The notes under the pieces were generated by a model. The model worked only from the letters and a program-made list of their open reading frames with translations. It was not told the origin of the DNA and searched no databases. Positions 33,917 through 45,145 of a stretch of 64,000 bases of DNA are shown here, in pieces. The position numbers were made by a program, and so were the translations under genes. Position 1 is the first letter of the stretch, and each line of letters opens with the position of its first letter. Origin of the DNA: Lycium barbarum (taxonomy: Eukaryota; Streptophyta; Magnoliopsida; Solanales; Solanaceae); the NCBI RefSeq assembly GCF_019175385.1, contig NC_083339.1, positions 114,003,601 to 114,067,600 of the forward strand, written 5' to 3'.

Positions 33917-36211
33917 TGTCACGACCCGACTTGGGGCCGCGACGAGCACCCGGTGCTAGCCCACCCGAGGACCCTCTTAGCTTACTCTTATACTTACATC
34001 TAGGTGAGCCACATAATTATACATACATTTCCATTCATTCGTCAACTAGTCCCAATTGGACAACAGTACATTTATATCACCATAGGCATCTATGCCACAT
34101 CAATGTACGCGGCCAACGTGGCCGACAAAATGATACACAAAACATAGGCCGACAAGGCCGGACCTGTCTAACCATATACACATGACTACGAGCCTCTAAG
34201 AAGAGTATAACACATCACATGAGCGGGACAGGACCCCGCTATGCCCATAATTATATACAAAAAAGAATAAGTACCCAAAAGCTATGGCCCCGAAGGAAAT
34301 GGAGCTCCGCTATGCAATCTCTGAATAAGCAGCTATGGATCAAGTCTGTCTCCCTGTGCACCTGCGAGCATGACGCAGCATCCACAAACAAAAGGACGTC
34401 AGTACGAAGAATGTACTGAGTATGTAAAGCATGATTAACATCAATGTAGAAGCATCATAGACAATATATGAAGTGGCATAGGAGGGAAGACAATAATATC
34501 ATCATCATGGCACTTACCTGCCTTTCATAGGAACTTTCCATTTCTCATGCGTATTTCATAATAGGGCTCGTATTCGTATACATAGTCTTTTCACATTCAT
34601 ATTCATATTATATACATAGCCATACACTTATATACATACATAGCGTACCCGACCATAAGGTTCGGTGTTTCATACGTACTTGGCCAACCAAGGCTCAATG
34701 TTATTTCTACCTGGCCCTACCAAGGCTTCAGGGTTATCTGTACCATCTGCAGATGTGTGCGCGCGTTACGTAATCATATACATACATATATATACATCCA
34801 TATACATATATTCTACCCGACATTATAAGCTCGGGGTGTCATTATAGCCCTTCATAGGCACATGTGAATATAATAGCCCATAGACACCTTTAGCATCATT
34901 ATTATTATCATTGTCATCACTATCATCATCGTTTTCGCTACATCTCTATCTTATGTTTACTCGTCAATGGGGTGCGTAGTACATTCGTAGCACGTATCGA
35001 GGGTCGCGAGCTTATGAGCTCGGAGTGTCAATCACTTGAATACAACATACTCATATAGGGGATTTAAGAGTTTGGCTAAGGAACCATGCCTTATGAAATA
35101 AGGGTTAGCCTTACATACCTTTTCGTCGGACTATTCTACACTTGCACGCTTCCTTCCAATGCTAGCGTCTATACCTTCATTAGTATCATAACAATGGCCA
35201 TTAGTCATTCACGTTATCCACATTATTTAGACTCCTTAATTTGCCTCTAATTCACCCATATTCATGGTCATAACATCCAACTTCGTCCGTTGGTCTAAAG
35301 TGTCTAGTTCATGATCTTAGTAACATTTAAAATGCATTCATATCACAACACAACAACATTCATGATTCAATTCAAACTATTCCTCAAAATGCCACTATTC
35401 ATCATTCATGACCTACTTGACCATATTTTCTACAATCCATGTATTTCAACTCTTCAATACCTTAAACATCATGTAAAAATCACGAATCTTACCTTAGAAG
35501 TTGTAGGAACAAGCTTTGGTTAATAATACTCCACCTTGAGCAAAATCCTAGTTTTTTTCCATTTGCATTTCTTGACTTGAATGGTATTTAATGGCTTGCT
35601 TACACTTGATTCACTTGTTTATGTTGTTGGTGGCTTATAGTCCTTGAAAACTTATGAAATAAATGTAGAGAGATGATTCTAGAAAGAAGTGGTGTAGTGT
35701 AGAAATGAAATAAAACAAGTCTTGGTCCTTATATTTAATGAACTGAAAATCTGTGCTGGGGTGAACAGTGGTCGTCCATGGAGGTTTACGGTCCGTATTT
35801 CAGTTTACGGACCGTCCCTCGTGGTCGTCTTTAACCTTAAGTAGCGCCAGAAACTTTAGGCTGCATGCATGGTGATTTACGACCATGGTTTACGGGTCGT
35901 AAATCACTTTACGGTCCGTCCTCCTGGTCGTATTTTACCATTTCTCCACTGGGCAGAAAGTCGAAGCCTTGCATGGCAGTTTACGACCTTCCAGTTTACG
36001 ACCGTATACCAGTTTACGGTCCGTATTTTGCACTTTATGACCACTGGACAGTTTTGTCAACTTTCAACTTTTCAAATTTCTCGACTTTTCATTCTAATCA
36101 TTCTCGTCCATTTACGCACATTGCTCATGAAACATTATACACTCGCACTCCTCGCACACATCACTAGTTCGTTCACTTGCGTATCAACGGGAAATTTTCC
36201 GAGGTGTAACA
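33917..36211 (-). mobile_element. Solo LTR (Del/Tekay-like gypsy) with 5-bp duplication
   Basis: On + it reads TGTCACGACCCGAC at the start and GAGGTGTAACA at the end, with a perfect 5-bp duplication CTGAC on both sides (33912-33916, 36212-36216). No protein domain lies within 2295 bp, so it is a single LTR left by recombination. The ends resemble the LTR at 59151-61034 in the same orientation, which suggests the parental element ran on -. Around 35770-36040 it contains many copies and inversions of TTTACGGTCCG / TTTACGACC. It splits the hairpin array. Confidence 0.88.
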
Positions 36212-36216
36212 CTGAC

Positions 36217-36450
36217 GGTCTTATATGATACCATGTCAGTATATGATATATCATGTGGGTATCACTAAAAATTGAGTAGTATTTTTGAAGGAATGATCTA
36301 ACATTCTATGATATCTTATCTGTATATAATATATACCATATGGATATCATAGATGACTGGGTGTTTTTTCTTGAAGGAATGAATTGGTAGTCCCCTATGA
36401 TACCATATTAGTATATTGTATATACCACGTGGGTATCATAGTATACTGCA
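36217..36450. repeat. Tandem array of hairpin units, right part
   Basis: About three more diverged units (near 36225, 36310 and 36397) with the same CTATGATAC ... GTATCATAG arms continue the array beyond the solo LTR, showing the array existed before the insertion. Confidence 0.85.
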
Positions 36451-37768
36451 ATAGTATACTTCAACTGCTACTGATTTGATATACTATATGTTAAAATATG
36501 TTGTTTTTTGAGATATAGAAAAAAAAATCAGTTATCCTTCTTATTGATATAAAAAATAAAAAATAAAAAACTAAAAATAAAGGAGCCAAAAGGTAGAATT
36601 AGATTATTAAAAAAAAAAGGAACTAAAGAAAAAAAATTGAAAAAATGAAATTAAAAAATGAGAAAAATAAATAAAAATCACTAGAAATTTAAAAAAGAAG
36701 AATAAATAAAACTAACAAAAAAGGTGAATGAAATTAGATTATGGAGATAAAAAAGAAATAGATGAAACTAAAATGGAACAAGAAATTAGAAAAATGGAGA
36801 AAAAATAAAAATAAAGGAGTTAGAATTAAATATGGAATCAAATTATGGTGAAAAAGAAAATAAAAATAGTATAATTTGAAGAAAAAAAATGAAAAAAAGG
36901 GAAAAAGAAAAAAACGACAAAAAAAGAAGTAAAGAAGAAAAGAAGATAAGAAGTAGAGAAATAAAAAAGAAAAGAAGAAAAAAGAAACAATTACCTACAA
37001 TAGCTACAATGGGTAGGATAAATAGTTTTGGGGGCATGAAACTAAGGGTGACATGGAAGGATAATTATCTTTTATGTAGTGGACATTGGTGTTCTTTGCC
37101 CTTAATAAATAAATAAATTGTCATCAATCTGCTCAAAGATTACTTTAATTGAAATGGACTAAACAACATGACATAGCACAATTTGCCCAACACTTATTTA
37201 ATTTTAATTCTTTGTTTGTTTTCTTATAATTTGTTGAAGCATCTAATAAAACTTTTCATTATTATGGCTAATATTATATAAAAAGATTAAAAGTATTTTG
37301 ACAAGATTTCTAATTGGTTTATTTACGTTGCATATCAATCCAATTTTTAGATACGGTGAATTGAGCGAATTAAAATTAATTGAGTAAATATATGGGGATA
37401 GGCAGATTATTAACCCATCCAAATTTAAATCAATTAAACAGATTATATTTTCATGGATTAATTTTACCGAGTCCCGTTTGTGAGAAAAAACACAAAAGAG
37501 GAATGCACTCATTTGCCATGCACCTGAAGCTATAAAGTCTCAGAATTTTCAACGGGAATCTGTACGCTGTGCCATTCAGATTAGTGCGTGTTAAAGAGAT
37601 GATCATAACCCTGTTTTCCACTTTAATAATGCACTCAAAGAATTAAAAATCAAAATAGATATTTATTTAGATATAGAAAGGAGATCCCTTTGCCGACATT
37701 AAATCAGAACGCGAAAAGAAAGGGCTCAATTGTCACCTTAATGATACGGTAATTTACAATAGAGGGAA
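36451..37768. other. A-rich intergenic DNA, nothing recognised
   Basis: 36500-36990 is extremely A-rich on +, giving Lys-rich or Phe/Leu-rich chance frames. No domain or element end found. Confidence 0.55.
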
Positions 37769-38918
37769 CGGCAAAGACTCAAATATGCTTCTGAACTATA
37801 CGAAATTGCACATATTTTTTCGTCGTTAAAAGGTTGGTGCAAAGATGCCCCTAACATTTTTTTTTTTTGCTATATATGCCCTTGAGTTAACGGAAAATAT
37901 TGGAGGGCATATTTGTTCAGTTTCGCATAGTATAGGGACATATTTGATCCATTGAAATTTGTGAATATTATGGTACAAAATATCATTGCATTCCAAAACA
38001 TAAAAAAACATTTGTAATTACAATCCATCCACCATTGCATTACATCAAAATTATACAACTAAAAGAGCAGATGCAATTACAACCATCTTTTAAAGACTGT
38101 TTTCACAAACAAGAGCACCATTTTTCCTTTTCAAAAGATTTTTTTACTAATGATAATACCATTTTTATTTTTCAATTTGTTGATGATCTGGATAGTTCTT
38201 TCTGGATATTTTTCGTCTTCTCAGTCCCAATATTTGCACGATAATGGATGCAACAATTGCCGCAATAAAACATAAACATAAAATAGGAGATAACTTACAT
38301 TAGACTTATAACACATGAAAAAATGTCTCCCGCAGTGCTAAAATTTTTGATAATAATAATAATAGAAAGAGTATCACATTTTAAGCATTTATACGATTTC
38401 TTACATAACATTCAATGTGGTTTGGCCCTTTCGCTAATTTCACCCATAATTGAAATTTAGTAGAATTATTTGAAGTCCATGAGTGAGATGGAGTGCAGTA
38501 ACTCCACGTCCACAAACCCTTCCACAACTCCACATCCACAAACCCTTCCACAACTATTTAAAAAACTCGAAGCTTTCGACATTTCATAAACAAGTGAAAG
38601 AATAAGAGAGAAAAGTGAGGGATTGTACGATAAGTGTGGAGTTTCAAAATGCAGTTGTAATAAATCATTGGCTAGCATAAAGTGTACTACAAAAAAATCT
38701 GAGAACTATTTGTGCCATAATATTCACGAATTTCAATGGATCAAATATGTCTCTATACTATGCGAAACTGAACAAATATGCCCTCTAATATTTTCCGCTA
38801 ACTCAAGGGCATATATAACCCCAAAAAAAAATATTAGGGGTATCTTTGCACCAACCTTTTAACGACGGACAAATATGTGCAATTTCGTATAGTTCAGGGC
38901 ATATTTGAGCCTTTGCAG
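37769..38918. mobile_element. Long-TIR Mutator-like element E
   Basis: About 210 bp inverted ends: CGGCAAAGACTCAAATATGC at the left, GCATATTTGAGCCTTTGCAG at the right; inner parts include GTTTCGCATAGTATAGGGAC mirrored by GTCTCTATACTATGCGAAAC. A perfect 9-bp duplication TAGAGGGAA flanks it (37760-37768, 38919-38927). The interior has a small direct duplication of CTCCAC.TCCACAAACCCTTC at about 38500-38556. No transposase or recognisable captured gene. Confidence 0.9.
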
Positions 38919-39353
38919 TAGAGGGAAACTAATACCTATATACAGTACTATCTCCTTAAGTTTGTTCTAATTGAGCTGCACATATATTTGACATTCAAGT
39001 CTCAAAAGAAATATTTCAATCAAATTATTATCAAATTCATATAAAAGACATAAGCTATTGGAATTTCACCCGAAATCATGATGGATAAAAAGATACATAA
39101 ACGCGGTCAAAACATGCGTAATGAGGTGTAGCTGTATGGTTGGGTATGCTGGGGCCAAAGTTTTGTCAGTTGGCAAACCACATAAAAAACTATAGCTTAG
39201 GGTATTTAAGAAAGCGCTAGGCTGAAGCTGAACAATTGAGGGGTCCCCTCAAGACACCCATTAAATTAAAGCAGTTTGGCATAAGTAAGTAGCCTTCAGG
39301 ATCGATCTTTCAAAATAAACAACATGTGGTGTGGTCATTCTTCCGGCACTGAT

Positions 39354-39540
39354 CAGTGGCGGAGCCAGGATTTTCGTTGACAGGGTTCAAAATATAAAAA
39401 GTAAACATACGAAGAAGTCTAAGGGGGTTCATCATCTACTATATATACATAAAAAATAATTTTAACCTTATAAAAACAGTATTTTTTTCCGCCGAGGGGG
39501 TTCGGATGAACACCCTCGGCTATATGTGGCTCCGCCATTG
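39354..39540. mobile_element. hAT-type MITE
   Basis: The ends CAGTGGCGGAGCCAGGAT and TGGCTCCGCCATTG are inverted. Flanks GCACTGAT (39346-39353) and GCACGGAT (39541-39548) are an 8-bp duplication with one mismatch. At 187 bp it is non-coding and of the same family type as 26890-27066. Confidence 0.85.
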
Positions 39541-39602
39541 GCACGGATAGATAGATTGTTGCTTCTTTGCTGGACAAATGGCTCCTTTATTCTCCACACT
39601 TA

Positions 39603-39866
39603 GAGCCCGTTTCGATTGGCTTATAAGTTGCTTATAAGCTGTTTTCAGCTTTTTTGAGTGTTTGACTGGCCAGCTTAAAGTCATTTTGTGCTTAAAATAA
39701 GCTCAAAAAAATAATTGGGCCCATTTAACTTAGCTTATCTAAGGCAGCTTATAAGATGAAAACAACTTATAAGCCCCAAAAAAAAAAAGTGAGACTATCT
39801 CAACTTATTTTTTTTAGTCTATAAGCTGCAAACAGCTTATAAACATAAGCCCATCCAAACAGGCTC
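39603..39866. mobile_element. Tourist-like MITE
   Basis: GAGCCCGTTTCGATTGGCTT at the left mirrors AAGCCCATCCAAACAGGCTC at the right; TTA duplicated at 39600-39602 and 39867-39869. Inner motifs CTTATAAGCTG and CAGCTTATAA repeat in both orientations, typical of this family. Confidence 0.9.
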
Positions 39867-39869
39867 TTA

Positions 39870-40242
39870 ATACTTAAATTTTATTACAAGTACATCGTAT
39901 TGTTAAATCCATCGTTATGTGGCGATAAAAAATCTCATTTTATATAACGATCGATTTGGTGTGATCACGTCGTTATCTTATTCTTTTTTCTCATTTTATC
40001 TTTACTTATTATCTAATAATTTTATTTTATCCTTTATCCTATTGTTTTACGGTAGCTCTACCCATACCCTATAATTCTATATACTTTTCTTGTAAATTTA
40101 TTCTTCAAATTACTGACGTGTGACATTATGTAACGACGAAAAATAATACAATATGATATCAAACGTTGTATTCATTAAAACAACACAATATGATAATATG
40201 ATACATTATGAAATATTGTGTAACAACCATCCAAACAGAGGG
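39870..40242. mobile_element. Truncated Harbinger-like element (right end only)
   Basis: ACAACCATCCAAACAGAGGG followed by TTA (40243-40245) equals the right terminus of the element at 21483-22226. The left terminus is missing; the sequence begins at the Tourist copy's duplication, so the left end is lost or too diverged to see. Confidence 0.45.
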
Positions 40243-40555
40243 TTAACATTATAATTGTATATCATTTGAGCTTCTGCTGCTAGCCCATCATTAATGTTTT
40301 AATTCATAGTTCCTTCGCTCTGAGACAAAAGCGAGCTCTATTTTTTAATTATGGGTTATAGACCATAATTCTTTTTGTTTAATAAAATTTGAATATATTA
40401 TTTATAAAATTACTTGGTCAAACATACATGCCAAGATACATTCAAATCTAATTAAAAGTAGCTTTTTCAAAAAGATTCTAAATGAATTTTATTAACACAA
40501 ATACAAAATTTGAGTCAAAATTATTACTTTTTGCTAAACTCGTAACCACTACTAT

Positions 40556-40806
40556 GAGCCCGTTTGGATTGGCTTACAGCTTAAAGCTGTTTGCAGCTTA
40601 TAAGCTGAAAAAAATAAGTTGGGGTAGTCCAACTTATTTTTTTTGGCTTATAAGCTGTTTTCAGCTTATAAGCTGCTTTAGATAAACTAAGTCAAATGAG
40701 TTCAATTATTTTTTTGAGCTTATTTTAAGCATAAAATGACTTTAAGCTGGCCAGCCAAACACTCAAAAAAGCTGAAAACAGCTTATAAGCCAATCCAAAC
40801 GGGCTC
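40556..40806. mobile_element. Tourist-like MITE
   Basis: GAGCCCGTTTGGATTGGCTT and AAGCCAATCCAAACGGGCTC are a perfect inverted pair of 20 bp, so this is the least decayed Tourist copy here. Flanks are TAT on both sides (40553-40555, 40807-40809). Length 251 bp. Confidence 0.9.
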
Positions 40807-40891
40807 TATATATGGCTCCGCCCATGCTCCAAAACCCGAAACAAATCAATGTGATGATGCATGACTAATAGTACTGAAAACATATTTTTAT

Positions 40892-41383
40892 GGCTTAATG
40901 CATAGGCAACCTTCTAAATTTAACCTTTTTTTCATTTTGGCACCTCAACTAAGTGTTGTTCCTTGTGAACTCGTCCTCAAGTGTGTCTATCAAACACAAT
41001 TCGACTTACATAGTATTTCATTTTCAATGTAGCAACATGCTAATATATATATATATATATATATATATTATTATTATTATTAATTAAGCCATCTTTTAGC
41101 TAAAACTAATAGCAATTGAGAGGGAAAAAAAAGTAGCTCTAATTAAGCTGGCAGTGGAAGAGCAGAACCAGCAGAAACCGATACATCATGACCTAAATAA
41201 TAGCTTACTACATGTCTAAAATATTACTCCATCTTCATTTCCCCAATTTAATTTTTGCTTCTACTAAAAATCAGATTTATGTGGTTTGATAGACACACTT
41301 GAGGACGGGTTCAAGAATTCAATAGGAACATGCCAAAATGAAAAAAAAAGGACAAAATTAGGGAGCTGCATATTCATTAAGCC
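40892..41383. mobile_element. Long-TIR Mutator-like element F
   Basis: About 110 bp inverted ends: GGCTTAATGCATAGGCAACC at the left, GCTGCATATTCATTAAGCC at the right, with TCCTCAAGTGTGTCTATCAA mirrored by TTGATAGACACACTTGAGGA inside. A perfect 9-bp duplication TATTTTTAT flanks it (40883-40891, 41384-41392). Holds a TA/TTA microsatellite at 41044-41084. No coding content. Confidence 0.85.
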
Positions 41384-41392
41384 TATTTTTAT

Positions 41393-41549
41393 CTTTACCA
41401 GGCCGCAGTTGTTTATCTGTTGTAGTCAGATATAATTTATGTTTTATTTATCGATCTTTTTTAGATTCTAAAAAAGAATCATATACTAACTAAAAACCAT
41501 TTACCATTTGTAAAGGGCCGCCAGCTTCCTGATGTTAGCTTTAATTTTT

Positions 41550-41581
<32 letters not shown>

Positions 41582-42116
41582 GGATTATATAGTTGTTTGA
41601 AATTAGTTTTGTATGCTGGATTGCTGGTCCGTAACAGCGTGGATTATCTTCACATAAGATGCTTTAAAACACACTTTACAACTTATATCAGCTGTGGGTT
41701 TTTAAACCAACAGCCTTGCAATATGATATGAGCCTCAAGTTGGTGATCAAGATCTTGGAGTGCACGTCTCCTCCTCAGAGAGGTTTAAATTATTTTTTTA
41801 TGTGGGATTGGAATATTATGGGAAGAAAAATTCATACACGGAATTGATTACGAAAGATGATTGTTACCTACATTCTCCGATGTAACTTAACACAGTTCTT
41901 CTATTTATTTATTTTTAACTCTTTCCTTGTTATTAGAATTTAGAGGATGTAAAATTGTAATTTACGGTATCTGTATACGTTTTTTTTTTTTTTTTTTTGA
42001 AAAAGGAAAAGAAGAAACTGTTGCAATATTATGAATTTACATAAAATTTTATAGGCACAAATCTAATTACTTGAGCTAGAAACAAATTTTCTTTTAACAT
42101 AAAAGAAACAGATTTA
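41393..42116. other. Intergenic spacer with T15G21 junction
   Basis: A run of 15 T (41545-41559) passes straight into 21 G (41560-41580). Nothing else is recognised, and no gene is supported. Confidence 0.6.
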
Positions 42117-42335
42117 GAGCCTGTTTGGATGGGCTTAAAAAAGCAGCTTATAAGCTGAAAACTGCTTATAGGCCAAAAAAAAATAAAAAATTGGCTTATA
42201 AGTTGCTTTAAATAAGCTAAGCCAAACGGACCTAATTATTTTTTGAGCTTATTTTAAGCACAAAATGATTTTAAGCCGGCCAACCAAACACTCAAAAAAA
42301 CTGAAAACAACTTATAAGTCAATCCAAACATGCTC
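42117..42335. mobile_element. Tourist-like MITE
   Basis: GAGCCTGTTTGGATGGGCTT and AAGTCAATCCAAACATGCTC inverted, with TTA at 42114-42116 and 42336-42338. Length 219 bp, non-coding. Confidence 0.9.
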
Positions 42336-42651
42336 TTAACGTTCATTTGACAAATCAACATCAAAATCAAATAAATAGTATATTAGTACAAGTTATCGAT
42401 ACAAAGTGAATGTATGTATGTCATTAATCTCGAAGCTAGTCAAATAAATACATTTAAAATGTTGGTGTATAACATTAGACTTTGAACACAAAAAAGGGCT
42501 GACACTTGAGTAGTACGTAATGGAGTAAGGTAGGTTCGAAAAAATGTTTAGCTCCGTCGTTGGTCTTTAATAGACGTCTATGGATGCTTTCAAATTACTA
42601 CTGTATAAAAAAGACAATTTAAAGAGTTTTGTGGTACTAAACTACATTGTT

Positions 42652-42910
42652 CTCTCTCTGTCCCAAAAAGATTGACGCTTTTCGTTTTTCGAGATTCAAA
42701 TTTTTTAATTTTAACCGTGTGATTTAACATAGAATCTTTTATTTTTTCGAAATAAAATTTATATATTTGAAAATTACATAAAAAGTACTATAAGTCATCA
42801 TAATTAATAATTTAAAATATTTAAAAGACGTATGAAAACATTATAGTCAAAGAAAAACTCGTTTGACTCTCGAAAAATGAAAAATGTCAATCTTTTTGGG
42901 ACGGAGGGAG
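42652..42910. mobile_element. Stowaway-like MITE
   Basis: CTCTCTCTGTCCCAAAAAGA at the left mirrors TCTTTTTGGGACGGAGGGAG at the right. TA follows the right end (42911-42912); the left flank is TT, a probable point change. Inner arms TTTTTCGAGATTCAAA / GACTCTCGAAAAATGAAAAA also pair. Confidence 0.8.
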
Positions 42911-42912
42911 TA

Positions 42913-43929
42913 ATTATTTGGTTAGTTTGCCAACCAAAAAGGATTTGGTTTTTCAAATATTTGCCCTTATATTTGCTATTTATTACTTCATATACCAAAA
43001 TTTGTTTCAAATAAATTAAGATATTTTCAAACCCTTTTTGGAGGTGATATATGTACCATGACGTTTTTCTATGTCTTACTTTTACCCCTACTTTATTTCC
43101 TTTTTTTCTAAGGTTGCCACATCCAATATGGTAGGTATATATAATTTGAGCCCTTTGAAAATGCTTGAAAAGTTGTGCATGGTTATGATGTCATCTAATA
43201 GAAATAGCTATGCACAAAGATAATATAAAATGGTGATACTAAATTTTGGAGAATTTGTTTGGTACTGGAAGAGTGTCGATCATATTTTCTTAGTAATTCT
43301 AAAATTGCCATGAAATTTCTCCTGATCTAAATTTTAATTAAAAAAGAATTTTGATTCTATAAATATGTTTAATGATTTAACACAATTATACAATAGAAAA
43401 TAAATTTCAAAATCGATCCTTTAAGAAAATAATAATGAGAAGGAACAAATTTTTTAGATATGTCGTTGTGTTGAGACATGATTTTAAGTATTTAAATTTC
43501 GACAATCCTAATTTATTTGGGGCTATATCATAGTTATAATATTATTATAAACGCAAATTTAGAAAATATTCCACTTAATTAGATTAAGAAAAAAGAAAAG
43601 AAATATCATTTCCTCACATATTTCTTGAAAGGAAAAGAAATTTTTTAATTAAGAAAGATAATTACATTTTTCATATATCTTTTAAATATTTTGAATTGTC
43701 CAATATTAAATTTTATAGTACTTTTTACATAGTTTTCAACTATGTAAATTTTTAAAAAGGCTTAAAGATTCTATGCTCGAGTTCACTGTCAAACTTAAAC
43801 TGTTTGACTCTCAAAATTTAAATTGTGCCACATAAATTGAGACTTAGAGAGTATTTTATGGTAATTAGTAACTTTGATAATTATATTTAGTAAAAAAAAA
43901 AAAAAAAAAGAGGGAGGAGAACTGAAATG
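42913..43929. other. Intergenic AT-rich spacer
   Basis: A decayed Stowaway-like right end (ACATAAATTGAGACTTAGAGAGTA, written here as a motif near 43831-43854) may be present; no matching left end was found. A-run at 43893-43909. No gene. Confidence 0.4.
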
Positions 43930-45145
43930 AAAATCAAGCTAGAAGTTAGGCCTTAAGGCAAACCTCTGTCTTAAGGCCTAACTTTTGCACGAATAGACCT
44001 AATTTTGGGCAAATGTTAGGCCTTAAGGCAGAAATTTCGCAAAAGCCTTGCCTTGAGATTTTTCTTTTTCTTTTTGGATTGAGCGAGGGTTCGAACCCAG
44101 AACGTCAAGGTATTTTTGCCACTTTTTTAAATGAAGGACAAAAATTGAAGACCAACAATTTGAGGGGAAACAATTAAAGACCAGCGCCTTTGAAGGGCAA
44201 TCCACGCAAAAAAAAAAAGAAGGTATTTTATTACCTTTTTTTTTTGCGCGGATTGCCCTTCTTTTGGGGTGGTCTTTAAATTTTACCCCTCATATTTGTG
44301 GTCTTTAAATTATGCCCCTCATATTGCTGGTCTTTAATATTTGCCCTTCGCGTTACAACCCTGAGCGTTCACGCAGAAATCATGAGGTTTTGGGTTCGAA
44401 CCCCCGCTCAACCATAAATTAAAAAAAATTGCAAGGCAAGGTTTGGGTAGCGTGTATGCCGGACCCGACATACACTTATTAAGGAATTACCAAAGTTATG
44501 CCGGACCCGGCATACTCATGCCTTATGGGCATACTTGGCATAAGTATGCCGGGTCCGGCATAACTTTGGTAATTCCTTAACAAGTTTATGCTGGGTCCGG
44601 CATACTTATGGGCAAACTTTTAATGGACAAACTTTTAGTTAAGCCTTAACTAAAAGTCTTTTCCTAGTTATGCCTTATGGGGCAGACTTTTAGTTAAGGC
44701 ACAACTAAAAGTATGCCCCATAAGGCGGAACTTTTCCTTAAGGCATAACTAAAAATTTGTCTTATAAGACAAAGTCTATGTCTTAAGGAAAAGTTATGCC
44801 TTATGGGGCATACTTTTAGTTATGCCTTAACTAAAAGTCGGCCCATAAGGCATAACTAGGAAAAAACTTTTAGTTAAGGTTTAAATAAAAGTTTTCCCAC
44901 AAGGCATAAGTATGCCGGGTCCGGCATAACTTTAATAAATCCTTAACAAGTGTATGCCGGTGGGGGCATAACGAAATTTAAACTCTGCCTTGCGAACTCT
45001 TTTAAAATTTTTGACAGAGTGGGGGTTCGAACTTGGAACCCATAGGTTTTAGCCAAAGGGCAAAATTTAAAGATTTCAAATATGAGGGGCAAAATTTAAT
45101 GACCACCCCAAAAGAAGGGCAATTCTGCGAATTGCCCATATCTTG
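43930..45145. repeat. Palindrome-rich foldback block with GGTTCGAAC motifs
   Basis: Outer arms: 44238-44420 (GGATTGCCCTTCTTTTGGGG ... GTTTTGGGTTCGAACCC) and 45000-45145 (GGGGGTTCGAACTTGG ... CCCCAAAAGAAGGGCAATTC) are inverted copies; a third arm at 44094-44211 is inverted to the first. The middle, 44456-44606, is a near-perfect palindrome of about 60-bp arms centred near 44531, built from GTATGCCGGACCCGGCATAC. 44630-44900 repeats TTATGCCTTATGGGGCATAC and TTTTAGTTAAGGC in both orientations, and 43948-43988 is a hairpin of AGTTAGGCCTTAAG. GGGTTCGAACCC resembles a pol III B box, but no tRNA fold or A box is evident. No coding. Most likely one or two related foldback elements. Confidence 0.75.

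Noticed and set aside
36843..37037. Phe/Leu-rich hydrophobic - frame as a membrane protein
   Set aside because: It is the complement of an A-rich tract; the hydrophobicity follows from T-runs.
44075..44115. tRNA or SINE suggested by GGGTTCGAACCC
   Set aside because: No A box, no cloverleaf, no tail; the motif belongs to inverted arms of a foldback block.
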